The notes: a model not told the origin generated them from the letters alone. DNA of 64,000 nt from DASUPK01 sp963774305 (GCA_963774305.1 CAVZEM010000004.1:81897-145896); one strand, 5' to 3'. Shown: positions 43,174 through 51,761, counted from the stretch's first letter. Numbers and translations are program-made.

Positions 43174-43851
43174 GTGCACAGGATCCACTACCACTTCGGA
43201 ATCGTCCTCGCCCTGATCCTGGTCTCGATCGGGTTCCAGCTGGCCGCCGGTGAGAGCGACTTCTCCCGGCTCGCCGCCGTGGTCCTCCAGGCGATCACCC
43301 TGGTCGCCGCAGTTGTCGCGTCGCGTGCCCATCCGTTCGTGATCAGACTGGCCGTAATCGCCGCCGTGCTCTCGATCGTCGGCGCCTCGCTCGCGATTCT
43401 CGGCACCGACGCCCTCGGGAACAGCTCTGGTCGCGGCGTCACCCTGCTGCTGGTTGCCCTGGTCCCCCCCGCGATAGTCACCGGGCTGATCAAGCTGTTC
43501 CGGGAGGAGGGCGGCGTCACCGTGGAGACGATGTTCGGCGGGCTCTGCCTGTATCTGATCGTCGGCCTCCTCTTCGGCACGGCGTTCGCGGCGATCGAGG
43601 AGATCGGCGGTCATGCCTTCTTCCATCAGCTGTCAGCAGCCCAATCCGAGACCAATGACTTCCTGTATTTCAGCTTCACCACTCTGACGACCGTCGGATA
43701 CGGGGACCTGACCGCGGCGTCGAACTTCGGTCGCTCGCTGGCCATCACGGAGGCGTTGATCGGGCAGATCTATCTCGTCACGGTGGTGGCGGTGATCATC
43801 AGCAACATGCGGCCCTCGCGGACCAGACCACGTCGCGGCCGGACCACCTAG
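43174..43851 (+). CDS. Potassium channel protein
   Basis: Four hydrophobic N-terminal helices are followed by a pore unit of two helices around the selectivity filter TTVGYGD (about 172-178, FLYFSFTTLTTVGYGDLT). No cytoplasmic RCK or cyclic-nucleotide domain is present; the C-terminus is short and Arg-rich. It probably forms tetramers that pass K+. Its TAG stop shares CTAG with the convergent metallopeptidase gene. Confidence 0.88.
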   Translation: MHRIHYHFGIVLALILVSIGFQLAAGESDFSRLAAVVLQAITLVAAVVASRAHPFVIRLAVIAAVLSIVGASLAILGTDALGNSSGRGVTLLLVALVPPAIVTGLIKLFREEGGVTVETMFGGLCLYLIVGLLFGTAFAAIEEIGGHAFFHQLSAAQSETNDFLYFSFTTLTTVGYGDLTAASNFGRSLAITEALIGQIYLVTVVAVIISNMRPSRTRPRRGRTT

Positions 43852-44285
43852 CCCAGCTGGAGGAGTCCCCAGAAGGCGTGATCGCGCGGCGGGATCCGCG
43901 GCGGTACGCGCCGGTGCTGGCGGTTCCTCGCCCAAGCCAGGTATCCCTGCAGGCGCCGGGAGATCGACCGCTTGGTGGCGGGTGTGGGCTCGACCACGCA
44001 GTTCTCGAGGGCGAAGAGCCAGGCGTTCGCCTCGGACTCGAGGCGCGGCGCCGAGCGCCCCTTGCCCACCAGGTGCCCGATCTCGTGCAGAGCGATGAAG
44101 TAGGACACCTGCCCGCGAATCGGCGGGATCGAGATCTCGAGCCTGCCGCCGCGCCAGCGGATCGCGCGGCCGCGCGCCGAGGATCCGGTGAGCTCGATGC
44201 CGTACTCGCGGCAGAGGTCCTCGACGTGGGCCTCCATCAGCTCCACGCCCTTGCGCGTGCGGGGTGGCTTTTCCTGCCTGAACAC
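43848..44285 (-). CDS. HEXXH zincin-like protein
   Basis: A 145-residue protein with a metallopeptidase motif ALHEIGHLVG and a downstream Glu-rich helix (ESEANAWLFALENC) that can give the third metal ligand, as in ImmA/IrrE-type or SprT-like proteins. No signal peptide. The GTG at 44285 follows TACCCT (44298-44293) by seven bases; a longer frame to 44372 would overlap nadE and is rejected. Target unknown. Confidence 0.72.
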   Translation of the reverse strand: MFRQEKPPRTRKGVELMEAHVEDLCREYGIELTGSSARGRAIRWRGGRLEISIPPIRGQVSYFIALHEIGHLVGKGRSAPRLESEANAWLFALENCVVEPTPATKRSISRRLQGYLAWARNRQHRRVPPRIPPRDHAFWGLLQLG

Positions 44286-44341
44286 GGGCGGCAGGGTAGC
44301 CGCCTCCACGGATGGGTCCCCCCCGTCGCCATACTTGGTCC

Positions 44342-46045
44342 ATGGCTGAGAAGACAAGTCTGCGCGTTGCACTCGCCCAGATCGACCCCACCGTGGGGGA
44401 CATCGAGGGCAACGTACGCCTGATCTCTGAGTCGATCGAGCGTGCGCACGACGCCGGTGCGAGGCTCGTGCTGCTGCCCGAGCTCTGCGTCTCGGGCTAT
44501 CCGCCCGAGGATCTCGTGCTGCGCCGTGACTTCCTCGACGCGGTGCGGCAGGGCCTCGATGCGATCGCCGCCGACGTCGAGGGGATCGTCGCCCTCGTCG
44601 GCTTCCCGGAGCGGATGGAGCGCTCCCCCGAGGAGCTCGAGCGCTTCGACCCGCTGATCGACCCGCCCCCTCCCCCGGCCTACAACTCCCTCGCGGTCCT
44701 CGCGGACGGAGAGGTCCGCGCGATCTACCGGAAGTGCGACTTGCCGAACTACGGCGTCTTTGACGAGCGCCGCTATTTCGAGCCCGGGAACGAACCGGGG
44801 CTCATCGACGTCGACGGCCTCCCCGTCGGGCTGACGGTGTGCGAGGACATCTGGCATCCGGGCTTCCCGGAGGCGGATGAGGTCGCGGCCGGCGCGCAGC
44901 TGGTCGTCAATGCCTCGGCATCGCCCTACCACCGTGGGAAGGGGAGGGCGCGCGAGGGGATGATCGCCGAACGCGCCCGCGCCAGCGGCGCGGCCTTCGC
45001 CCTCTGCAACACCGTTGGGGGACAGGATGAGCTCGTCTTCGACGGGGCCAGCGTGGTGATCGGCGCCGACGGTGAGACCCTCGCGCGAGCGGCCCAATTC
45101 GTGCCCGAGCTGCTGGTCTGCGATCTGACCCTCCCCGGTGGCGGCGCCAAGGGATCTCGCGTCGCGGAGTCCCTGGCCAGCGAGGAGGAGGAGGTCTACG
45201 CCGCGCTCAAGCTCGGCTTGCGCGACTACGTCGAGAAGAACGGCTTCGACCACGTCGTCATCGCGCTCAGCGGCGGGATCGACTCGGCGCTGGTCGCCCT
45301 GATCGCTGTTGACGCCCTCGGAGCGGACAGGGTCAGCGTCGTGGTCATGCCTTCCCCCCACTCCAGCGATGACACCCAGTCGGACGCCAGGACGATCGCC
45401 GCCAACCTTGGGGTCGAGCTGGTCGAGATCTCCATCGCCGAGGCGATGGAGGCCTACGAGCACGCGCTGGCGCAGAGCTTCGAGGGCACCGAGCCGGGCA
45501 TCGCCGAGGAGAACCTGCAGGCGCGGATCAGAGGGAACCTCGTGATGGCCCTTTCCAACAAGTTCGGCTGGCTCGTTCTGACCACCGGCAACAAGAGCGA
45601 GCTGTCGGTCGGCTACGCCACGCTCTACGGCGACATGGCCGGCGGCTTCGCCGTGATCAAGGACATCTTCAAGCTGCTCGTCTACCGCCTGGTGCGCTGG
45701 CGGAACGAGCGGGAAGGGCGCGAGCTCGTCCCCTCCTCGGTGCTCGAGCGACCGCCCTCGGCGGAGCTGCGTCCCGATCAGCTCGACGAGGACTCGCTGC
45801 CGCCGTACGAGACCCTCGACCGGATCCTCGAAGCGTACGTGGAGCGAGACGAGGGAATCGACGCCCTGGTCGCCGATGGCCTGCCTGAGGAGCTCGTCAT
45901 GGACGTCATCCGGCTCGTCGACCGCGCGGAGTACAAGCGCCGCCAGGCGCCGCCCGGGATCAGGGTGTCGACCAAGGCGTTCGGCCGCGACCGGCGCCTG
46001 CCGATCACCAATCGCTTCGGCTCCATGCGGCCGCTGCCACGCTAG
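44342..46045 (+). CDS. nadE: Glutamine-dependent NAD+ synthetase
   Basis: Final step of NAD synthesis: amidation of nicotinate adenine dinucleotide. The N-terminal nitrilase-type glutaminase holds the Glu (LLPELCVSGY), Lys (YRKCDLPNYGVFDERRYF) and Cys (GLTVCEDIWHPG) triad. The C-terminal synthetase has the PP-loop ALSGGIDSALVAL and TGNKSELSVGY. At 567 residues it matches the short form of the fused enzyme. ATG at 44342 follows CATACT by seven bases. Confidence 0.95.
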   Translation: MAEKTSLRVALAQIDPTVGDIEGNVRLISESIERAHDAGARLVLLPELCVSGYPPEDLVLRRDFLDAVRQGLDAIAADVEGIVALVGFPERMERSPEELERFDPLIDPPPPPAYNSLAVLADGEVRAIYRKCDLPNYGVFDERRYFEPGNEPGLIDVDGLPVGLTVCEDIWHPGFPEADEVAAGAQLVVNASASPYHRGKGRAREGMIAERARASGAAFALCNTVGGQDELVFDGASVVIGADGETLARAAQFVPELLVCDLTLPGGGAKGSRVAESLASEEEEVYAALKLGLRDYVEKNGFDHVVIALSGGIDSALVALIAVDALGADRVSVVVMPSPHSSDDTQSDARTIAANLGVELVEISIAEAMEAYEHALAQSFEGTEPGIAEENLQARIRGNLVMALSNKFGWLVLTTGNKSELSVGYATLYGDMAGGFAVIKDIFKLLVYRLVRWRNEREGRELVPSSVLERPPSAELRPDQLDEDSLPPYETLDRILEAYVERDEGIDALVADGLPEELVMDVIRLVDRAEYKRRQAPPGIRVSTKAFGRDRRLPITNRFGSMRPLPR

Positions 46046-46075
46046 CCCCCGGCCCGAAGGGAGCCTTTGGGTGAG

Positions 46076-46184
46076 CGCCTATGCGCCTTCGAAATACCGT
46101 ATTCATCAGGCGAATAGTTCATTCATGCGCCTGGTGAATCGTCCATTTCCCACAGTCATCGGATAACTCGAAAGCGCATAGGTG
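46076..46184. repeat. Nested inverted-repeat block
   Basis: Outer arms of 16 bases (46076-46091 and 46169-46184, two mismatches) enclose inner arms ATTCATCAGGCG (46101-46112) and CGCCTGGTGAAT (46128-46139, one mismatch). The block is visibly richer in A+T than its surroundings and occupies most of the 255-base gap between nadE and the XRE gene. The gap beyond 46184 shows no clear element. Confidence 0.6.
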
Positions 46185-46300
46185 ACTTTGACAAGGCCCT
46201 GTCCGCAGGTCACTGGGGCGAATCGAGAGTCGAGCGCGCTCAAGGGGGAATTGGCCGCCACCGTCTCAGATACCACGGCATTTACCACAACCCCCGGAAC

Positions 46301-46684
46301 ATGAAAGATGAGCGCTGGAAGCCGCTGGGTGAGCGGTGGGAGTACTTCTACCGCACGCCCTTCAGCGAGATGATCGGTGGCCGCCTCAGACGATTGAGGT
46401 TGGCGAGGGGACTCAGTCAGAACGCGGCGCGCCATGGGGTGAGGCGCCCGAATGGCGGTGCGTACTCGCAGGGACTTCTGTCCCGCCTCGAGAAGGGCTA
46501 TGCGAACTCGCCGCTCTACGTCTACATCCATTTCGCCGAGGTCTACGACGTCGACCCGGGCAGGCTGATGGGGACCGATGAGGCGCAGAAGCCGATCAGT
46601 GAGGCCGAGATGACGCTGGTCCGGGTCCTGCGACGGGCTCGAATCAGTCCTGATGAGGCGATCGCCAGGCTCGCACGAGGCTAG
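46301..46684 (+). CDS. XRE-family HTH regulator
   Basis: A 127-residue protein with a central helix-turn-helix of the Cro/CI type (IGGRLRRLRLARGLSQNAARHG ... YSQGLLSRLEKGYANSPLYVYIHFAEVYDVDPGRLMG). The inserted residues VRRPNGGAYSQG between the HTH helices are unusual. The nested inverted repeats upstream are a natural candidate operator. No partner toxin or phage gene is adjacent. Confidence 0.8.
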   Translation: MKDERWKPLGERWEYFYRTPFSEMIGGRLRRLRLARGLSQNAARHGVRRPNGGAYSQGLLSRLEKGYANSPLYVYIHFAEVYDVDPGRLMGTDEAQKPISEAEMTLVRVLRRARISPDEAIARLARG

Positions 46685-46693
46685 TGCCGCCGG

Positions 46694-47092
46694 CTAGTCG
46701 CGGCGAGGGCGCACGGCGATAGTCATCCGCGAGAGGGCGCAGACGTGGCCCTCGTCGTCCGTCATCTCGACGTCCCAGACCCAGGTCGTCCGGCCTCGGT
46801 GCCGCGTCCTCGCAGTGGCGGTGATGTGACCCTCGCCCATCGGCCGCAGGAAGGTGGTGTCGTTCGCCTGGGCCATCGCGACCATGCCGTCCTCGCGCAC
46901 GGCGTTGTAGGTGGCCGCGGAGCAGATGCTCTCGGCGAGCGTGGTGTAGACCCCACCGTGGACGATTCCGTACGGCTGCAGGTGGCGCCGCTCCACCGCG
47001 ATCCTCGCCCGGGCGTTGTCGGGATCGAAGTCGATCCACTCGGTGCCGATCTCCTCAGCGAAGCCGGATGGGATGGTCTCCTCTTGGCCCAT
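46694..47092 (-). CDS. Hotdog-fold thioesterase (PaaI-like)
   Basis: A 132-residue hotdog protein: HLQPYGIVHGGVYTTLAESICS with the active-site HGG, and FLRPMGEGHITATART. It likely hydrolyses acyl- or aryl-CoA thioesters. ATG at 47092 follows TATGGT (47106-47101) by eight bases; earlier in-frame starts run into the divergent gene. Confidence 0.87.
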   Translation of the reverse strand: MGQEETIPSGFAEEIGTEWIDFDPDNARARIAVERRHLQPYGIVHGGVYTTLAESICSAATYNAVREDGMVAMAQANDTTFLRPMGEGHITATARTRHRGRTTWVWDVEMTDDEGHVCALSRMTIAVRPRRD

Positions 47093-47100
47093 TCCGCGGG

Positions 47101-47110
47101 ACCATAGTCT
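47101..47110. promoter_or_regulatory. Two divergent -10 elements that overlap
   Basis: ACCATAGTCT reads TAGTCT on the plus strand (six bases before ATG 47117) and TATGGT on the minus strand (eight bases before ATG 47092). The two -10 hexamers share two bases, so both genes cannot easily start at once. Confidence 0.55.
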
Positions 47111-47116
47111 GCCGCC

Positions 47117-47716
47117 ATGCGATTCCTGGTCTGGACCGGCGTCGAGGAGTGGCTGACCGAGGCGGCCGGGGTCGAGCTCGGCGACCACGGCCTGCGGGCG
47201 ACCGGCATCCAGCTGGGTGCCGAGCCGGCTCCGTTTCGGGTCGACTATCGCCTCGAGGCTCCCGACCGCTACGTCACCAGCGAGCTCGAGCTGACCGCCA
47301 CCACGGAGGGCTGGAGCCGCCACCTGCTCCTGACCCGCGATGGCTCGGGGGCCTGGCGGGCGGAGGTCTCCGACACCGGGGATGTCCCCGGTGGTCCCTG
47401 GGACGGCGAGCTGCCCGACCTGTCCGAGGCGCTCGACATCGACATCGAGAACTCACCGCTCACGAACACGATGCCGATCCTCCGCGAGGGCTTCCGGGAA
47501 GGCGGCTCGGGGGACTTCGTGATGGCCTTCGTACGGATGCCCACCCTGCGGGTGGAGGCATCTCCGCAGCGCTACGAGCACGTGCGCACGACGGACGATG
47601 GCTCCGTGGTCCGGTACCTGAGCCGTGACGGGGACTTCACCGCCGAGCTCGAGCTGGACCGAGAGGGGCTGCTCGAGTTCTATCCGCGCCTGGCGCGGCG
47701 GATAAACAGCACCTAA
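47117..47716 (+). CDS. Putative glycolipid-binding domain protein
   Basis: A 199-residue beta-rich protein resembling the PF06475 family (RVDYRLEAPDRYVTSELELTA ... WSRHLLLTRDGSGAWRAEV ... DIDIENSPLTNTMPILRE), whose members are thought to bind glycolipids. No signal peptide. ATG at 47117 begins six bases after TAGTCT. Confidence 0.75.
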   Translation: MRFLVWTGVEEWLTEAAGVELGDHGLRATGIQLGAEPAPFRVDYRLEAPDRYVTSELELTATTEGWSRHLLLTRDGSGAWRAEVSDTGDVPGGPWDGELPDLSEALDIDIENSPLTNTMPILREGFREGGSGDFVMAFVRMPTLRVEASPQRYEHVRTTDDGSVVRYLSRDGDFTAELELDREGLLEFYPRLARRINST

Positions 47717-47760
47717 GAGCTGCGTCACGCCGTCGGCCGCTGCCCTAGGCTTCCACGCTC

Positions 47761-48900
47761 GTGCCGGTCACGGACGAACAACGCGCGATGCTGCAGCTGC
47801 TGCTTGAAGGGGGGCAGGGCTATGACGACATCGGCTCCCTGCTGGGCATCCCGCCGGACGAGGTGCGTTCGCGGGCTCGCTCCGCGCTGACCGAGATCGG
47901 CGGCGCCGACCCGGACGCGCAGGTCGCTCTCAGCGACTACCTCCTTGGACAGGCCGACCCGATCGGCCGGGCTGACGCCGTCCGTCAGCTCCAGAGCGAT
48001 CCCGAGGCCAACGCCCTGGCGCAGCGACTGGTCCAGAACCTGCGGCTGCTCGCTCCAAGGGCGGACCTTCCGGAGATCCCCGAGCCCCGCGGTGGCCGCC
48101 GGGTCACGCTGCCCCCTCCCCCGCCGCCCACGCCGGCGACCGCGCCATCGCACGCCCAGGGCCCTCCGAAGGGCCCGGGATTCGCCTCTCGGGCCGCCGC
48201 CTTCTTCAGCGGCCTCGGCTCCACTTCGGGCAAGCGCAGGACCCAGCTCATCGTCGGCGTCGCCGCGGCGGTCGCCGTGCTGATCGTGATCGTTGTGGTC
48301 GCGACCAGCGGTGGAGGCGGAGGGAGCAGCGAATGCAAGCCGCTCGACGTCTCCGCCGCGCAGCAGGCGGGGGTCCCGACCACGAAGCTCTCGGCCGTCG
48401 GCGACCTCGCGAACCAGGATTGCCCGCCCACGGGCCAAGTCACCCTCGTGCCGGTCTCGCCGCAGAATCAGCAGAACGCGAAGAAGCCGGCGATCTCGGG
48501 CTTCGCGCTGCAGACGAACGCCGCCCATCTCGAGCCGAGTGACAACGGCGACGAGTACGTGCTCTGGCTCTACGGATCCGACCAGCAGGCCAGGCCGATC
48601 GGCCAGGAGACCGTCGGCTCCGAGGGCAACCTGACCGGCGCGGCGCCGCTGGCGACGCAGGAGCTGGTCTTCCTGCAGGCGCTGCAGACGATCCGGCTGT
48701 CCCGGGTCACCGCGGCAGAGAAGAACCAGATCCAGCAGTCCCTGCAGGCGCAGCAGGGCACCAAGAAGGCAACGGGCGTGATCTCGTTCGTCGGGACGCC
48801 CGTCCTCGAGGGCAGCGGCACCCAGCTGCTCCAGCAGCTCCAGCAGCAGCTCCAGCAGGCACAGAGCCAGGCCGGGACCTCCACGGGCTCGAAGGGCTGA
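47761..48900 (+). CDS. HTH-transmembrane-RskA-like fusion protein, copy 1
   Basis: Domain order: an N-terminal sigma-region-4-like helix-turn-helix (about 5-45, GYDDIGSLLGIPPDEVRSRARS), a proline-rich linker (115-140), one membrane helix (162-182), a poly-Gly spacer, and an outer domain of about 190 residues with two cysteines (192, 221), EYVLWLYGS and a Gln-rich C-terminal helix (354-371). The outer part recalls anti-sigma-K (RskA) C-terminal domains, but the inner part is DNA-binding-like, not anti-sigma. GTG at 47761 follows TAGGCT by nine bases. Function unknown. Confidence 0.75.
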   Translation: MPVTDEQRAMLQLLLEGGQGYDDIGSLLGIPPDEVRSRARSALTEIGGADPDAQVALSDYLLGQADPIGRADAVRQLQSDPEANALAQRLVQNLRLLAPRADLPEIPEPRGGRRVTLPPPPPPTPATAPSHAQGPPKGPGFASRAAAFFSGLGSTSGKRRTQLIVGVAAAVAVLIVIVVVATSGGGGGSSECKPLDVSAAQQAGVPTTKLSAVGDLANQDCPPTGQVTLVPVSPQNQQNAKKPAISGFALQTNAAHLEPSDNGDEYVLWLYGSDQQARPIGQETVGSEGNLTGAAPLATQELVFLQALQTIRLSRVTAAEKNQIQQSLQAQQGTKKATGVISFVGTPVLEGSGTQLLQQLQQQLQQAQSQAGTSTGSKG

Positions 48901-48916
48901 GCGAACGCGCCAGCCG

Positions 48917-49690
48917 ATGGCGTTGAGCGAGGATCAGCGCGCCCTGCTCCGGGTGCTCCTCTCGGGGGACACCTATGTGCAGGTTGCCGACGTTCTCGGC
49001 ACCGACGCCGCCGAGGTCCGCACCAGGGCGCACGAGGCGGCCGCCGCGCTCGAGGCGGCACCTGACCGGGAGTTCCCTCCGGAGGCCGTCAGGCGGTGCC
49101 TGGAGGCCCTGGAGGGCCCCTCCGCGGGCGTGGAGACCGCACCGGCGGGCCCCACGGCCGCGGGCGCCGGCGGCAGGTCCTGGACGCTCTGGCTGGCGCT
49201 GGGCGGGGCAGCTGTCGTCGCGATCGTCGTGCTCGTGGTTGCGCTGAGCGGGGGCGGCGGCGGAGGCGACGGCACGACGACGCCTACGCGAGGCGATCAG
49301 GAGGACGTCGTTCCGATCAAGCTCTCCCCGGTCGGCGGGTCGAAGGCGACCGGGATGATCTCGGTCGTGCGCGTCGCGGACCAGCCGGCGGTCGATCTGG
49401 CGATCGCGGGCCTTCCCCCCAGCGGCCGCGGAGAGAGCTACGTGCTCTGGTTTGTCGGCTCGGGCGGGCGGAGCCTGCCGCTGGCCTTCCGCGCAGTCGG
49501 CGCCGGCGGGAGGCTGACCGGGAGGACCCCGATCCCGACGGCGGCGGAGGGACTGCTGCCCAGCTTCACCACGGCTGTGCTCACGCTGGCGCGCCAGCGT
49601 GAGGCGGCCGCGGCCGTCCAGCGGGCCGCGCAAAGCTCCACCCTCCCGCAGGTCGTGGGCTCGCCCGTCATGCGCGGCGCGTTGCGCTAG
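48917..49690 (+). CDS. HTH-transmembrane-RskA-like fusion protein, copy 2
   Basis: A shorter (257-residue) paralog of the preceding gene, 16 bases downstream: HTH (about 5-42, YVQVADVLGTDAAEVRTRAHE), membrane helix (90-110), poly-Gly spacer, and an outer domain with SYVLWFVGS and GSPVMRG matching EYVLWLYGS and GTPVLEG of copy 1. It has no cysteine outside and no Gln-rich end. The two probably arose by tandem duplication and may form a heteromer. Its TAG stop shares CTAG with the convergent gene. Confidence 0.72.
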   Translation: MALSEDQRALLRVLLSGDTYVQVADVLGTDAAEVRTRAHEAAAALEAAPDREFPPEAVRRCLEALEGPSAGVETAPAGPTAAGAGGRSWTLWLALGGAAVVAIVVLVVALSGGGGGGDGTTTPTRGDQEDVVPIKLSPVGGSKATGMISVVRVADQPAVDLAIAGLPPSGRGESYVLWFVGSGGRSLPLAFRAVGAGGRLTGRTPIPTAAEGLLPSFTTAVLTLARQREAAAAVQRAAQSSTLPQVVGSPVMRGALR

Positions 49691-51282
49691 TCAGGCAGAA
49701 GCTTGCCGGGATTCATGATCCCCGCCGGGTCGAGGCGCTCCCTGACCGCTCGCAGCGCCTCGATGCCCAGTTCGCCGACCTCCGCCCGCATGTAGGGAGC
49801 GTGGTCGCGGCCAACTGCATGATGGTGCGTGATCGTGCCCTCGGCGGAGACGATCGCCTGGCAGGCCGCGGTCTTGGCCTCACGCCACTGGTCCAGCTCC
49901 TCCCCGCGCCGGGCGCGCGCGAAGTAGGTGAAGTAGAGCGACGCCCCGTCGGGATAGGCGTGCGAGACGTGGCACATGACGATCGACCGCTCCCCCAGCG
50001 CGCCGCGCAGAGCACTGCCGACGGTGCGGTAGAGCTCGTCCAGCCGGCTCCAGGTGTGAGCGGTCTCGAGCGTCTCGACCATCACTCCCAGGTTCATCAG
50101 CTCGTCGCGCAGGTAGGGGCCGCCGTAGCGGTTGCGGTCCCAGGACCGTCCGGCTGAGGAACCGAGCGGCACCGCCCCGCCAAGCCGGAGCCGGGTCTGG
50201 CCGAGCGAGCGGCGGCGCCGAACCGATTCCCGCTCGCCCTCCCAGCCGCAGATCATCAGGCAGCCACCCTTGCGTCGGCGCAGGGACAGATAGGCGTCGA
50301 GGGCTCGCTTCTGCATTCCCTCTGTACCGGCCAGGTCCAGGGAGACCCGGGTCTCCTCCTCGTCCGAGAGCCGGAGCACGTCGGGGGCCTCATGCTGCTG
50401 CGCCAGGTCGCGGACGATCTCGCGCCCCGCCTCGAAGTTCTCCGCCATCCAGCCCTCGTAATGGCGCTCCCGCGGCGCCGGGCGCACCCGGCAGGTCACC
50501 TCCGTGATCACGCCGAGCGTCCCCTCGGAGCCCAGGACGAGCTCACGCAGCGAGGGGCCGGCGGCGGTGTGCGGCGTCTGGCGCGTGCGGAGCCGCCCCG
50601 TGGGAGCGGTGAGCTCTATCGAGGTGACGACCTCGTCGAAGCGCCCGTAGCCGCTCGACGCCTGACCGGCGGAGCGGGTGGCGGCGAACCCTCCGATGGT
50701 GGCCTGCTCGAAGGACTGCGGGAAGTGGCCGATCGTCGTCCCTCGCGCCTGCAGCGCCGCCTCGGCATCGGGTCCGGAGAGGCCCGGACCGAGGGTCGCT
50801 GTGAGCGACTTCGCGTCGAGCTCGACGGAGCGCAGGTGCGCGAGGTCGAGCGAGATGACCGCGCCATGCCCGCCCGCGACCGCGTCGAGGCCGCCGACCA
50901 CGCTCGTCCCGCCGCCGTAGGGGACGACCGCGACGCCGTTCGCCGCGCAGGCGGCCAGCACGGTCTCCACCGCCTCGCGATCGGGCGGTCGCAGGATCGC
51001 GTCGGGTGCGCGCTCGAGGCGCCCCGAGCGCAGCCGGACCAGGTCCGGGTAGCTGCGCCCGGCGGCCCGGCGCAGGCGATCCTCGTTCCCATCGAGGATC
51101 TCCCCGGCTGCCAAGCGGACGGCATCGGGAATCGGCCGTGGCTCAGGCAGGGACACCTGCTCGAGCGGGACCGGCTGAGCCGCGTCGTCGGCCGTCACGC
51201 CAAGCTCCTCGCGCAGGGCACCGACGGCAGCAGCCGGCAGGTCGAGGCGCCGCTCGGGGTCGCCCCAGCCCCACCACTTCAT
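49687..51282 (-). CDS. FAD-linked oxidase, alkyl-DHAP synthase-like
   Basis: VAO-type flavoprotein: FAD-binding YGGGTSVVGG, LGPGLSGPDAEAAL, IGGFAATRSAGQASSGYGRFDE, and a C-terminal THHHAVGRDH that matches the histidine motif of alkyldihydroxyacetonephosphate synthase. AGPS swaps an acyl for an alkyl chain to start ether lipids; bacterial homologs can also be glycolate/lactate-type oxidases, so the substrate is not certain. Length 531 fits AGPS. Confidence 0.82.
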   Translation of the reverse strand: MKWWGWGDPERRLDLPAAAVGALREELGVTADDAAQPVPLEQVSLPEPRPIPDAVRLAAGEILDGNEDRLRRAAGRSYPDLVRLRSGRLERAPDAILRPPDREAVETVLAACAANGVAVVPYGGGTSVVGGLDAVAGGHGAVISLDLAHLRSVELDAKSLTATLGPGLSGPDAEAALQARGTTIGHFPQSFEQATIGGFAATRSAGQASSGYGRFDEVVTSIELTAPTGRLRTRQTPHTAAGPSLRELVLGSEGTLGVITEVTCRVRPAPRERHYEGWMAENFEAGREIVRDLAQQHEAPDVLRLSDEEETRVSLDLAGTEGMQKRALDAYLSLRRRKGGCLMICGWEGERESVRRRRSLGQTRLRLGGAVPLGSSAGRSWDRNRYGGPYLRDELMNLGVMVETLETAHTWSRLDELYRTVGSALRGALGERSIVMCHVSHAYPDGASLYFTYFARARRGEELDQWREAKTAACQAIVSAEGTITHHHAVGRDHAPYMRAEVGELGIEALRAVRERLDPAGIMNPGKLLPD

Positions 51283-51290
51283 CTCGGCGG

Positions 51291-51752
51291 TCAGCTCGGG
51301 TCTCCCGTGGCAGCCGTCTCGAGGCCGGTAAGCGCTTCGTTCAGCGTCCGCCCGATCGCCCTGCGCATCATCGGTGCCCCCAGCCGGGACAGTCCGCGCA
51401 GCCGCCGGTCAAGGGACATGGTCACGTCAGTCTCGCCGTCCTGCGGGCTCAGCTTGATCTCGGTGCGGGCACGCTTCACGAAGCGCTCGAACGGGGTGCC
51501 CTCGACCGTCTGCTCGAACACGTAGCGCTCGCCGTCGGTCGCCGCCACCCCGTGGTAGTCGGCGCGGACCCCGCGCCCGTCGCGAGTCTCCAGCACCTGG
51601 GTCCAGCTGCGCTCGGCGGGCTCGCCCTCGCTGACATTCTCAACGCGCTGCGTGTTCGGCCACCAGCGCGGCAGGTGGTACGGGTCCGTGACCACCGCCC
51701 ACAGCGCGCTCGCGGGCGCGGCGATGTGGCGCCTGCGCACGACGCGTGGCAC
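51291..51752 (-). CDS. SRPBCC (polyketide cyclase/START-like) protein
   Basis: A 153-residue helix-grip fold protein: RRRHIAAPASALWAVVTDPYHLPRWWPNT at the start and a long C-terminal helix (RLGAPMMRRAIGRTLNEALTGLE). Members bind hydrophobic ligands. GTG start. It lies between the flavoprotein and ftsR genes, nine and ten bases apart, in an apparent operon. Confidence 0.8.
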   Translation of the reverse strand: MPRVVRRRHIAAPASALWAVVTDPYHLPRWWPNTQRVENVSEGEPAERSWTQVLETRDGRGVRADYHGVAATDGERYVFEQTVEGTPFERFVKRARTEIKLSPQDGETDVTMSLDRRLRGLSRLGAPMMRRAIGRTLNEALTGLETAATGDPS

Positions 51753-51761
51753 GGGCCGGCT

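Noticed and set aside
48830..48870. Gln-rich repeat (CAGCAG tract) as a tandem-repeat locus
   Set aside because: It is a short coding Gln-rich helix with mixed codons and no long perfect unit.
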